A stretch of 33,572 bases of DNA, from assembly GCA_012516125.1 (NCBI GenBank), contig JAAYXB010000026.1, forward strand, positions 1 to 33,572, written 5' to 3'. Shown in pieces: positions 14,332 through 21,776 of the stretch; the first letter of the stretch is position 1, and each line of letters opens with the position of its first letter. This stretch comes from Bacillota bacterium. GTDB taxonomy: Bacteria; Bacillota; SHA-98; UBA4971. Made by a program: the position numbers and the translations under genes. The notes beneath the pieces were generated by a model that made no database searches, had not been told where the DNA came from, and worked only from the letters and a program-made list of their open reading frames with translations.

Positions 14332-15766
14332 ACGAACAAGCCTCCCAGGCCAGCAGGAGTCTATCTCTTCTGTCGCATTCAAGCAGGCTCGCCGGAAAAA
14401 GGCTCTTCACGCCGAACTTCTCCCTTACCCGACCCACGACCGCATCGACGGCTCGGGTCGGGTCGACGGCTATATGCGGATCGAACATGTCCACCTGCGA
14501 TGCCGCTACCGTAGGCACGAGATCGGCTGCTATAAGGGATATCGCTCTCACAGGACGGGACAGCCCGCATGTCGCCGGCTCGCGCCTCGTCACCTGCCGC
14601 CCCGGACCCCACGCCGACCCAAACGACCCAGGCGCTTCAGGTGCCCCGGGCGACTCAGATTGTGATGGCGTGGCCCCGCCGGGCGCCCACAGTACCTCCC
14701 TCAGGAGGCTTCTATATATCGCCGGGACGCCGCCGTAGAACTCCCGCGGCTTCGAAAGGCGTCGCTCGCGCGCCACCTGGCTCGCACCATTGTTGCTGGC
14801 GAGCTCGAGCGTGATACCCCACCGGCGGGCCGTCACAGCACAGGCCCTCAGCCTTTGTTCGATGAACGCAGCGCCGCTTTCCACTATGCGAGCCAGGATA
14901 GGCCCATCGGAAACCTCGTCGTCGAAAGCCTTCCGAAACGTTACAGTCTTTTTCGGATAGACGGACATCACCCTCGAACGATCCGTGCCGAGGCTTAACT
15001 CGTAAACAACGTGCCCTGCCTCTCCCAACGCATCGACGAGAGCCGATCTCCCCATCGCCTGCACGTCGCCCACCCGTTGCACGCCAAGGCGCAGGAGGCG
15101 CTCGATCACATCTCTATCGATGGTCCAGAGCACGCGCACGGGCAACGGAGCGAGAAACTCTCTCTCCTTCCCGGTAACGATCAGGGCGTTCCCAGCCTCG
15201 CGCGCCGGGCTGATCGGCAGATGCCTCCCCTGCCTTTCTCTTTCAGGACGCGACCCCGCCCGGCGGCGGCGCGAGACTCCGGATGCTTTGCCCCGCAAGC
15301 CCCCCCTTGCCTCCTCGATCACTCCTGAAGCCACCCGCGCCACCAGCTTGCAGCTGGCCACCCCGAACATGGGGCGGCTTCCAATGATGCTCTCCACACC
15401 CTGGGATACTCTTTCGAGCACGCCCGGCACATCGGCGCATCCTGAAAGGTCGATGAAGGCTTCGTGCTGGGCCAGGGGCTCCACTGCCGGGCTATACTGC
15501 GCGCATGCCTCCCATAGGCTGTCGGCAAGGCTGTCGTACCGCTCAGGGACGTAGCCCACCTCGATGATCTCCGGGCACACGAGTCGCGCCGCGGACAGCG
15601 ACATCCCCGGCTCTATGCCCCTCTTCCTCGCACCCGGCGACACATCCATCACCTGCTTACCCCCTGCGATCACCACCACAGGCGCCTCCTCCAGATGTCG
15701 GCTCAATAGAGCCTCGGCTTTCGCATAAAAACCGGGCACCCAGGTATGCGCCACCACCATTGACAT
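14228..15766 (-). CDS. imuB: ImuB-like inactive Y-family DNA polymerase
   Basis: About 512 residues from ATG 15764-15766, preferred for AAGGTGA upstream; an ATG 5 codons earlier (15781) is also possible. Numbering here is from that earlier ATG. The fold is Y-family, but catalytic residues are missing. Where active enzymes have D-x-D-x-F-Y-A this one has W-V-P-G-F-Y-A (15-20), and S-I-D-E-A is replaced by A-Q-H-E-A (104-108). A beta-clamp binding motif Q-V-D-M-F (429-433) is present. This is the hallmark of ImuB, a non-catalytic hub that brings DnaE2 to the clamp. Two Arg/Gly/Pro-rich insertions (about 160-195 and 366-406) are unusual. The last 45 residues overlap the DUF6504 gene and may be poorly conserved. 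Confidence 0.88.
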   Translation of the reverse strand: MSMVVAHTWVPGFYAKAEALLSRHLEEAPVVVIAGGKQVMDVSPGARKRGIEPGMSLSAARLVCPEIIEVGYVPERYDSLADSLWEACAQYSPAVEPLAQHEAFIDLSGCADVPGVLERVSQGVESIIGSRPMFGVASCKLVARVASGVIEEARGGLRGKASGVSRRRRAGSRPERERQGRHLPISPAREAGNALIVTGKEREFLAPLPVRVLWTIDRDVIERLLRLGVQRVGDVQAMGRSALVDALGEAGHVVYELSLGTDRSRVMSVYPKKTVTFRKAFDDEVSDGPILARIVESGAAFIEQRLRACAVTARRWGITLELASNNGASQVARERRLSKPREFYGGVPAIYRSLLREVLWAPGGATPSQSESPGAPEAPGSFGSAWGPGRQVTRREPATCGLSRPVRAISLIAADLVPTVAASQVDMFDPHIAVDPTRAVDAVVGRVREKFGVKSLFPASLLECDRRDRLLLAWEACSYEESKQVASGCDARRPAPGEVLLETKMASGAFHC

Positions 15767-15814
15767 GGGTCTCACCTTCATGACTGACCTTCATGACGAT
15801 AGAGGCAGTGTGGT

Positions 15815-15865
15815 CGAACGTCTGTTCGCATTTATAGTATATGAGGCCCCCATCCTTCCTGTCAA
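15815..15865 (-). promoter_or_regulatory. SOS-controlled promoter of imuB - DUF6504 - dnaE2
   Basis: On the minus strand a perfect -35 TTGACA (15860-15865) and a -10 TATACT (15836-15841) are 18 bases apart. Right at the predicted start site lies CGAACGTCTGTTCG (15815-15828), a perfect palindrome matching the Gram-positive LexA (Cheo) box CGAACnnnnGTTCG. LexA bound there would block the promoter until DNA damage. No lexA gene is in the window. Confidence 0.92.
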
Positions 15866-16118
15866 GACAAATTCTGCCATACAGCCCCCAGCACAGAAGG
15901 AATTTGTGCCGACATGTCCAAACAACTAAGTGGCAGCGCTACTGTCGCCCAACACAACAAGGCGCGATTCAGCCAAGACCCCGTGCGACTCCAAACGTCG
16001 TCCGAAAGGAGGCACTGTCGTTGCCAAAGCATCGTCCTGGCGGATAGTCTTTACCGCTGGCGGCTCTCACCCGGGGATCCCCTGTCGAAGCCTCGAGACA
16101 AGGAGGATGTGAAGGAAG
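15866..16118. other. Divergent intergenic region between imuB and leucine dehydrogenase
   Basis: Beyond the imuB promoter this stretch holds an inverted pair CAAATTC (15868-15874) / GAATTTG (15900-15906). It also holds an AAAGGAGG at 16006-16013 that is not followed by a lasting open frame, and the ribosome site of the dehydrogenase (AAGGAGG near 16101). I could not find a convincing plus-strand promoter for the dehydrogenase. Confidence 0.4.
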
Positions 16119-17210
16119 ATGAACCTGTTTGATGCGATGAGGAAACACGACTATGAGCAGGTCCTTTTCTGCAGCGACACATCCGCGGGCCTGCGGGCGA
16201 TAATTGTCATCCACGATACCACTCTCGGCCCCGCCCTCGGCGGCACACGCATGTGGCCGTACAACACCGAAGAGGAGGCGATCATCGACGCGCTCCGCCT
16301 CGCTCGCGGCATGACCTACAAAAACGCCGCGGCGGGGCTCAACTTCGGTGGTGGAAAGGCCGTCATCATCGGCGACCCTAGAAAGGATAAGTCCGAAGAG
16401 CTCTTCAGGGCGTTCGGCCGGTTCGTGGACACCCTCGGTGGCAGGTTTATCACAGGCGAGGACGTCGGCATCACAGTGGACGATGTGGAAACCATCAGAT
16501 GTGAGACCAGGTGGGTCGGAGGCTCATCCAGCGCCTCCGGAGGCAGCGGCGACCCCGGCCCGGTGACCGCTTACGGTGTCTGGCGCGGCCTTGCGGCATG
16601 CGCGAAGGTAGTTTTCGGTAGCGACTCGCTGAAAGGGCTCACCGTGGCCATCCAGGGAGTGGGAAGCGTCGGCTACCACCTCGGCAAGCACCTCCGCGAT
16701 GAAGGCGCGAAGCTCATCGTAACCGACATCTTCCCGGACAAGGTCCAGAGGGCAGTGCGTGACCTCGGCGCCCAGGCCGTGGAGCCCGACGCCATATTCG
16801 ACGTCGAGTGCGACATCTTCGCCCCATGTGCCCTCGGTGCCATCCTCAACGATGACACCATCCCCAGGCTCAAGTGCAAGATCGTGGGAGGCTCCGCCAA
16901 TAACCAGCTGAAGGAGGACCGCCACGGCGACGTGCTGCAGGACATGGGCATCCTTTACGCGCCCGACTACATCATCAACGCCGGGGGCGTCATCAACGTC
17001 GCAGATGGGCTCTTCGGGTACAACCGTGAGAGAGCCCTTCGAAAGGCGGCAGGCATCTACGATACGATACTCAAGGTCGTCGAGATATCGAAGCGGGACG
17101 GCATTCCGACCTACAAGGCCGCCGACCGGCTCGCCGAGGAGCGCATCGCTACCGTAGGTAAGATCACGCGGCGGATCCGGTCCGGCCGCACCTGGGAAAT
17201 GGTTGAGTAG
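16119..17210 (+). CDS. bcd: Leucine dehydrogenase family (Glu/Leu/Phe/Val dehydrogenase)
   Basis: 363 residues, cytoplasmic. It catalyses reversible NAD-dependent oxidative deamination of branched-chain (or aromatic) amino acids. Key residues fall at the same numbers as in the Bacillus enzyme: K68 in T-Y-K-N-A, K80 in GGGKAV and D115 in GEDVG. The nucleotide-binding motif G-V-G-S-V-G is at 180-185. The substrate could be Leu/Val/Ile or Phe; the length and K/K/D pattern favour leucine dehydrogenase. The ATG at 16119 follows GAAGGAAG closely and AAGGAGG 12 bases upstream. It is transcribed away from the SOS cassette, and a hairpin at 17344-17384 may end the transcript. With the neighbouring peptide transporter it could serve amino-acid catabolism, but the link is only by location. 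Confidence 0.9.
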   Translation: MNLFDAMRKHDYEQVLFCSDTSAGLRAIIVIHDTTLGPALGGTRMWPYNTEEEAIIDALRLARGMTYKNAAAGLNFGGGKAVIIGDPRKDKSEELFRAFGRFVDTLGGRFITGEDVGITVDDVETIRCETRWVGGSSSASGGSGDPGPVTAYGVWRGLAACAKVVFGSDSLKGLTVAIQGVGSVGYHLGKHLRDEGAKLIVTDIFPDKVQRAVRDLGAQAVEPDAIFDVECDIFAPCALGAILNDDTIPRLKCKIVGGSANNQLKEDRHGDVLQDMGILYAPDYIINAGGVINVADGLFGYNRERALRKAAGIYDTILKVVEISKRDGIPTYKAADRLAEERIATVGKITRRIRSGRTWEMVE

Positions 17211-17713
17211 GCCTGGTTCGCGACCCGGCGGCATGTGCAGCGGCTGCGGCGGGCAAGCCGCCGCGCCCCCGAAACGGCATGGCTGCCCCAGGGGATGCGA
17301 CGCGGTCCGGTGCCTTGGACGGGCAATACGCAATAAACGAGGAGGGCCTGCCGCCGACTGCGACCCCAGTTCGCCGGCAGGCCCTTCCTCTCGGCACGAG
17401 CCAGCCTGTTGTGTCCGCGTCTCGCTCACGCGCTTCCTGGACCGGGCATCACGGACCTGGACCTGGTATCATGCGCCAAAGCCCTCATCACCCGGCGCCG
17501 GCATGCGTACTTTACCCTCGAACGATGCTCAACAAAGCCCAATCCGCGCTTTCATGCTCCCTGACGGTATCGGCTACAGCGAGCACATGCAACCGCCTTA
17601 CATTTCACCGTGTTCCAGCGCGGCCTTTGGTGCGGCCATCAAACCTCAGCACGCACGGGAGGCCGACTCTCTGTCGCTGCTGCCGGTGTCCAACTGAATC
17701 CCGTTGAATTCCG
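17211..17713. other. Intergenic region between convergent genes
   Basis: About 500 bases between the dehydrogenase and the ECF S component. Apart from the strong hairpin at 17344-17384 I see no gene: the open frames here lack ribosome sites and family resemblance. No riboswitch consensus was recognised. Confidence 0.5.
17344..17384 (+). terminator. Probable transcription terminator hairpin after leucine dehydrogenase
   Basis: The stem GGGCCTGCCG (17344-17353) pairs with CGGCAGGCCC (17375-17384) and continues inward with one bulge (CGACT / AGTTCG). It is followed by TTCCTCT. The T tract is weak, so termination may be partial. It lies 130 bases after the dehydrogenase stop codon. Confidence 0.6.
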
Positions 17714-18265
17714 TTACGCCTCCTGCTTTCCGGCGGAGCTCGCGGTCCTTGCCTTCAAGGTCCTCTCCGCCAGGTACACCACTGCGGGGATGAAAACGAG
17801 CTGCAGGATGACGCCGGGCAGACTCCCCACAATCCCGGCAGTCAAGGGATAGAACACCGGCACCCGGTTCAGGCCGAACAGGGGCAGAAGGCATGCCGCA
17901 AGCACGCCGTATACGAGGCGGCCGCCGATCATCGCGCCCACAAGCGCCACTATCACGTTTTGTCTCAGCACCCTGTAAAGGAGCCCGCTCAGGAAGCCAT
18001 ACACCGCGAGCTCCGCCATCATAGCCTGCGCTATGGGCGGCATCAGGGGAGGCATCCCGGTCAAAAGGGCAGAGAGGATGGGAGTAAGAAATCCAACGAC
18101 CGCGCCTGTGACAGGGCCGGTAAAGAAGCCTGCCAGAAGGACCGGTATATGCATGGGAAGGAACACTTTGCCCGCCCCCACAGCGTGGAAGAACACGGGG
18201 AACACTATCCCGAGCGCAATGAAGATCGCTCCGTAAGTAACCCCTCGCACCACATTGTTTCGCAC
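17714..18265 (-). CDS. ECF transporter S component
   Basis: 183 residues with about six hydrophobic helices. The conserved segment F-L-P-M-H-I-P-V-L-L-A-G, followed by G-P-V-T-G, L-T-P-I-L-S-A-L-L-T-G-M-P-P, matches the substrate-binding S subunit of energy-coupling-factor transporters. These work with the shared EcfA/EcfA'/EcfT module, which is not encoded here. The start is GTG at 18263-18265, with AGGGAG about 9 bases upstream. It follows nikR by 104 bases on the same strand. The position next to a nickel regulator suggests a nickel- or cofactor-related substrate, but the family is promiscuous and the substrate is unassigned. Confidence 0.85.
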   Translation of the reverse strand: MRNNVVRGVTYGAIFIALGIVFPVFFHAVGAGKVFLPMHIPVLLAGFFTGPVTGAVVGFLTPILSALLTGMPPLMPPIAQAMMAELAVYGFLSGLLYRVLRQNVIVALVGAMIGGRLVYGVLAACLLPLFGLNRVPVFYPLTAGIVGSLPGVILQLVFIPAVVYLAERTLKARTASSAGKQEA

Positions 18266-18369
18266 TGCTACCTGCTCCCTTCACGTCGTATTTCCCAGAG
18301 CGCAGTCGCCCTTGAGAGCACCAGCCCTGCCGCACCGCGGCCGCCGCCGGCTGAGACCGCCCCCGGAAA

Positions 18370-18810
18370 TCAAAGAAGGCTTTTCCCTGTGCAAGTCATA
18401 GTAAGCCTCCCGTGCTTGACCCCTTTCACGCTGATGAGGCTGTCAGCCAAGCTCCTCAGGTCTCTGCTTCTCCCCCGCACCACCAGGACCTCGAGGCAGT
18501 TGTCGTGGTCGAGGTGAACATGCAGAGTTGAGATGACGAGGGGCTGATGATCGTGCTGGATGTCTGTGAGGTATTCGCCGAGCCCTCTCCCGTGGTGGTC
18601 GAACACCAGCGTAATCGTCCCGACGACCTCCTCGTCGCCCCCGTCCCACTCACGCTCCACCAGGTAGGCCCTGATAAGGTCACGGATGGCCTCGGACCGG
18701 TTCGCATACCCCTGCTCCTGGATGGCCCTGTCGAAGTTCGCAAGCAGCTTCTCATTCACGGCCACCCCGAACCGCACGAGGCCTCCGGCACACTCCTGCC
18801 TGTCTCCCAC
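18370..18810 (-). CDS. nikR: Nickel-responsive regulator NikR
   Basis: About 146 residues. The N-terminal ribbon-helix-helix DNA-binding part ([16 protein letters not shown] and [11 protein letters not shown]) is followed by an ACT-like metal-binding domain. From the chosen start the nickel ligands are H86, H97, H99 and C105, each offset by exactly 10 from H76, H87, H89 and C95 of E. coli NikR. The start is uncertain. The GTG at 18810 has GGGAGG 11 bases upstream. A GTG at 18777 has GGAGG only 4 bases upstream, and one at 18843 has no site. NikR represses nickel uptake genes when nickel is plentiful. The gene directly downstream, the ECF S component, is the natural candidate target, along with nikR itself. 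Confidence 0.88.
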   Translation of the reverse strand: MGDRQECAGGLVRFGVAVNEKLLANFDRAIQEQGYANRSEAIRDLIRAYLVEREWDGGDEEVVGTITLVFDHHGRGLGEYLTDIQHDHQPLVISTLHVHLDHDNCLEVLVVRGRSRDLRSLADSLISVKGVKHGRLTMTCTGKSLL

Positions 18811-18835
18811 TGCAGTCCCCGCCTCCCGGCACAGG

Positions 18836-18865
18836 CGTAGCACGTCTTATCACTATCGTAGCACG
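18836..18865. promoter_or_regulatory. Direct repeat CGTAGCACG upstream of nikR, possible operator
   Basis: Two identical 9-base repeats at 18836-18844 and 18857-18865, 21 bases apart (two helical turns), just before the nikR coding region. The spacing suits a tetrameric ribbon-helix-helix regulator reading two half-sites. It does not match the E. coli NikR palindrome, so autoregulation is a hypothesis. Confidence 0.35.
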
Positions 18866-18934
18866 GCACTGCAACAATTCTCTATGAATCACAGAAATCC
18901 TGCTGCCTGACACAAAGGTTTTGAACAACAGAAC

Positions 18935-18964
18935 GCGAGCGCCCCTGGTGTGAGGAGCGCTCGC
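18935..18964 (-). terminator. Terminator of the RNase P RNA gene
   Basis: On the minus strand GCGAGCGCTCCT pairs with AGGGGCGCTCGC around a 6-base loop (CACACC), with one mismatch. It is followed by the T-rich GTTCTGTTGTT. It lies 11 bases beyond the predicted 3' end of rnpB. Confidence 0.85.
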
Positions 18965-18975
18965 CTCAAGCCAAA

Positions 18976-19370
<395 letters not shown>

Positions 19371-19378
19371 CTATAAGG

Positions 19379-19407
19379 ATTGTACCACGTGCCAGCCCGT
19401 ATGTCAA
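19379..19407 (-). promoter_or_regulatory. SigA promoter of rnpB
   Basis: TTGACA (19402-19407), 17 bases, TACAAT (19379-19384) on the minus strand. The start site would be near 19371, a few bases before helix P1 of the RNase P RNA. Confidence 0.88.
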
Positions 19408-19457
19408 ATCTAGCGGCCGCCCCGGCCTCGCCGCATCGCCGCCTCACGCTGGCCGCC

Positions 19458-19943
19458 TCAATTCGTTTGCTCGCCGCCCCGCCCACATGGCTCCCCGGCT
19501 CTCTTCCCGCGCTCGAGAGCAGTGTCGATTCCCATATTGGCAAGCTCGTCGGCCCTCGCGTTCACGCCCCGCCGCACGTGTCTTACAGGGCACGAGTCGA
19601 ATCCTCTCCTCAGTTTCTGCACCCTCGCCGCGAGGGGCCGCAGTCGATCCGACTTCACAGCGTACTCCCCGGAAAGCTGCCTCGCCACAAGCTCGCTGTC
19701 CACATACACCTGCACTCTACGCGCCCCAAGCTTTTTCGCAGTCTCGAGCGCCCTCGCAAGAGCGAGATACTCGGCCTCGTTGTTAGTCGCACTGCCGATC
19801 CCCTGGCTTATCTCCGCAACCAGCTGCCCGCTCTCGTCGAGAATGACCGCGCCGATCCCCGCAGGGCCTGGATTCCCCCGGGACGCACCATCACTGTATA
19901 TGATCAGCTCACCACCTGCATCAGCCTGCAAACAGTCGTCCAC
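19458..19943 (-). CDS. Ribonuclease HI family protein
   Basis: 161 residues from GTG 19941-19943, with GGAGG 7 bases upstream; a TTG at 20015 would add 24 unlikely residues. The four acidic catalytic residues of RNase HI are visible: D18 in Y-S-D-G-A-S-R-G-N-P-G, E56 in N-N-E-A-E-Y, D82 in Y-V-D-S-E-L and D132 in ARADELAN. It degrades RNA in RNA-DNA hybrids; the short compact form resembles the YpdQ/RnhA-like group. The extreme C-terminus is basic and Gly-rich. It is downstream of the zinc-ribbon protein gene and immediately upstream of rnpB on the same strand. Confidence 0.88.
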   Translation of the reverse strand: MDDCLQADAGGELIIYSDGASRGNPGPAGIGAVILDESGQLVAEISQGIGSATNNEAEYLALARALETAKKLGARRVQVYVDSELVARQLSGEYAVKSDRLRPLAARVQKLRRGFDSCPVRHVRRGVNARADELANMGIDTALERGKRAGEPCGRGGEQTN

Positions 19944-20054
19944 CACGTTCCCTCCGCCATCCTCCCGGAGCCGTGTGCTGGCAACCCCGCCCGCGCCCCT
20001 CCAAAGGTCTCGCAAACCGCGGCCAACCCCACTGAGCTAGCCGCGACGCGGAGG

Positions 20055-20774
20055 TCACCCGACCCAGCAAAGGATCCTGCCGCAACTCTCGCACCTGACA
20101 ACCTGGTCGTTGGGTTTCGCGCGGGCCACAAGGAACGTCGGCAGAATCACGTGGCACCCGCCGCACGTCCCGTCCCTGACGGGCACTACCGCAAGACCAC
20201 CCTTGTCCTTCGCGAGCTGCTCGTACCTGGCGAGAACACCAGCCGAGATCTTCGCGGCAAGCGCATCGCGCTCTTTGGCAATATCCGACATCTCGGATTC
20301 GATCTCAGACACCCTCGCATCGCGCATGTTTTTCAGGCTCTCCAGCTTCGACGCACCCTGACCGATCTCGTCGCCCAGCGTCTTCGCCTGGGACTCGAGC
20401 GCCTCGATCTCCTCCATCTGACCGATGATCCGGTCCTCAAGCCGAGCTTTGCTTGCTTCCAGCATCCTGAGTTTACCCTGCATGCCCTCGATCTCTCTGG
20501 GGTTCGTGACCGTGCCTCCGTACAGCTTTCTCGAAATGGTCTCGATAGCCGTAACCGTCTCTTTGAGGCTCCATTCCGCTTCTTTCTGCTCTTTACGAGT
20601 GCGCGCAAGCCCCGCATTTGTATCGGCGAGGCTTGCGCGCAGCGCCGCAAGAGCGGCCTCAAGATCGTCGATCTCTTTCTGGACAGGCAGCTCCGCGAGC
20701 ACCCTTTCCAGCCGCTGTCTCTGCATGTCCAGGTGCTGGAGTTCAAGGAGCAACTGTATCTCGGTCATCGCCAT
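20055..20774 (-). CDS. Coiled-coil zinc-ribbon protein (C4-type, CT398-like)
   Basis: 239 residues. Residues 1 to about 185 form a long antiparallel coiled coil of charged heptads (L-L-E-L-Q-H-L-D at the start). The C-terminus is a four-cysteine zinc ribbon, C-G-G-C-H near 205 and C-E-S-C-G near 230. This is the architecture of the CT398/zinc-ribbon family found in many Bacillota and other bacteria, which is thought to act as a nucleic-acid- or protein-binding adaptor. The upstream end has AAGGG ahead of two near-adjacent ATGs (20774 and 20768). It is followed by the RNase HI-like gene after about 110 bases. Confidence 0.85.
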   Translation of the reverse strand: MAMTEIQLLLELQHLDMQRQRLERVLAELPVQKEIDDLEAALAALRASLADTNAGLARTRKEQKEAEWSLKETVTAIETISRKLYGGTVTNPREIEGMQGKLRMLEASKARLEDRIIGQMEEIEALESQAKTLGDEIGQGASKLESLKNMRDARVSEIESEMSDIAKERDALAAKISAGVLARYEQLAKDKGGLAVVPVRDGTCGGCHVILPTFLVARAKPNDQVVRCESCGRILCWVG

Positions 20775-20832
20775 TATTCCCTTCGCGTTATCGTATGAGC
20801 CTGAAGGGAGCGATCGCCTGCGCCGCGGTACT

Positions 20833-21015
20833 CTAGCTTCTTATCGCCCCCAGGAGGTCTTTGTAGGTTTCGATATCCATGCCCACTTCGGTGCGCTTGG
20901 CCTGCACGTCTGTGCCGTTTTTCTTCGCACAGTCAACGCATCGTTTTGTAGTCGGCAGAATCTCGAGCCTCGCTTTTGGGATGACCTTGCCGCAGATCTC
21001 GCACTTTACGACCAT
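20833..21015 (-). CDS. Small DksA/TraR-like zinc-finger protein
   Basis: About 60 residues from ATG 21013-21015, with AAAGGGG 9 bases upstream; an earlier in-frame ATG (21063) would add 16 Arg-rich residues with no ribosome site. The pattern C-E-I-C-G-K-x-I-P-x-x-R, then R-C-V-D-C-A, matches the four-cysteine finger of TraR/DksA-type proteins. The coiled-coil tip of DksA is lacking, so it cannot be assumed to act on RNA polymerase in the same way. It lies just upstream of the coiled-coil zinc-ribbon gene on the same strand. Confidence 0.72.
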   Translation of the reverse strand: MVVKCEICGKVIPKARLEILPTTKRCVDCAKKNGTDVQAKRTEVGMDIETYKDLLGAIRS

Positions 21016-21486
21016 CCTTCTGGGCCCCTTTCTCCTCCGGTCTGCCGTTCCCGCTGGCCTCAAGGCCCCGATGCCGGAGCATCTCTGCCATTGAACAAGA
21101 CCCCGGCAGGCACGGGCTTCCTTCTCGGTTACTATACTTATTTCTACACCAGACTTTCAGTTCCTGCACGCCGCCCACGAGGGCCCGGCCTACGCCATAC
21201 CGCGCTGCCGTCATCCCCCTGCAACGCCGCTACCCCGCATCCGGTCGCGACAGGCTCGCGCCTCCTCTCCTCTCTAGCCCTTTCTATCTCTGGATGCCAA
21301 CCTCACCAGAGCCTTTCGGGTTTCCGGTGGCTGCCGGTGTTGCACTCCGGGGGCCGCGCTCCCCGGGCGGGGCGCACCAACAACGCCCCGGTGCCGACAG
21401 TGCGTAAGCCCGCTGCAAGCTGGTACAAACTCGCAAACCCATACCTGGAGGTGCCCATGACACAAGATGGAGATGCGAAACACAGA
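21016..21486. other. Intergenic stretch with repeat fragment
   Basis: About 470 bases between the zinc-finger gene and the tRNA terminator. It contains the divergent repeat fragment at 21311-21377. No supported gene was found; open frames here are short and lack family resemblance. Confidence 0.45.
21311..21377 (-). repeat. Divergent fragment of the palindromic repeat, copy D
   Basis: TGCCGGTGTTGCACTC (21332-21347) is identical to copies A and C. The preceding TTTCCGGTGGC and following CCCCGGGCGGGGCGC resemble the corresponding parts of copies A and B. Similarity fades after about 21380 and terminal inverted repeats are not recognisable, so this is a decayed or partial copy. Confidence 0.6.
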
Positions 21487-21509
21487 AAGCGGGCGATCTC
21501 CGCCCGCTT
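21487..21509 (-). terminator. Terminator of the tRNA pair
   Basis: Perfect 9-bp stem AAGCGGGCG / CGCCCGCTT with a 5-base loop. On the minus strand it is followed by TCTGTGTTT, 9 bases beyond the CCA end of the downstream tRNA. Confidence 0.85.
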
Positions 21510-21517
21510 GAACATTC

Positions 21518-21592
21518 TGGTGGGCCCACCTGGGATCGAACCAGGGACCGACCGGTTATGAGCCGGTTGCTCTACCGCTGAGCTATAGGCCC
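21518..21592 (-). tRNA. tRNA with CAT anticodon, probably Ile2 (or Met)
   Basis: A 75-base cloverleaf including encoded CCA. The acceptor is GGGCCTA paired with TGGGCCC, the D arm is AGCTCAGCGGTAGAGC, the anticodon stem is CCGG/CCGG around CTCATAA, and the T arm has GGTTCGATC. The CAT anticodon can be elongator Met or lysidine-modified Ile2. The arm sequences resemble bacterial Ile2 more, but this is not decisive. No initiator features (such as an unpaired first base) are present. Confidence 0.9.
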
Positions 21593-21599
21593 GAATTCC

Positions 21600-21674
21600 T
21601 GGCTCCCTGGGCAGGACTCGAACCTGCAACCTACCGGTTAACAGCCGGCCGCTCTGCCATTGAGCTACCAGGGA
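21600..21674 (-). tRNA. tRNA-Asn (GTT)
   Basis: 75 bases with encoded CCA. The acceptor is TCCCTGG paired with CCAGGGA, the D arm is AGCTCAATGGCAGAGC, the anticodon loop is CTGTTAA with anticodon GTT, and the T arm is GCAGGTTCGAGTCCTGC. It is the first tRNA of a two-tRNA unit and is separated by 7 bases from the next. Confidence 0.95.
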
Positions 21675-21697
21675 ACAAAACTTGATTTACATGACCT

Positions 21698-21726
21698 ATT
21701 ATACACGCACGACCCCACCCGGTCAA
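21698..21726 (-). promoter_or_regulatory. SigA promoter of the tRNA-Asn / tRNA-CAT unit
   Basis: Minus-strand TTGACC (21721-21726), 17 bases, TATAAT (21698-21703). It starts about 20 bases upstream of tRNA-Asn and just beyond the 3' end of rpoD. Confidence 0.88.
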
Positions 21727-21776
21727 GAGGCAGGCGCCGCGAAATCCGCACGCCGCCTCTATCCGGTTTCTGGGAT

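Noticed and set aside
15926-15939. CTAAGTGGCAGCGC as a possible repeat end
   Set aside because: Only the first 8 bases match the terminal inverted repeat and no repeat interior follows.
16006-16112. AAAGGAGG at 16006-16013 as start of a short gene before leucine dehydrogenase
   Set aside because: Starts at suitable spacing run into stop codons quickly; no supported product.
16491-16563. Ser/Gly-rich segment in leucine dehydrogenase as an insertion
   Set aside because: Family members have a similar Gly/Ser loop before P-V-T-A-Y-G-V, and the catalytic residue numbering is unchanged, so this is normal sequence.
17203-17697. Plus-strand open frame after leucine dehydrogenase
   Set aside because: It runs through a terminator hairpin, has no ribosome site and no family resemblance.
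19380-20798. Plus-strand open frame of 472 codons
   Set aside because: Antisense to the RNase HI-like and zinc-ribbon genes; the minus-strand products have clear motifs.
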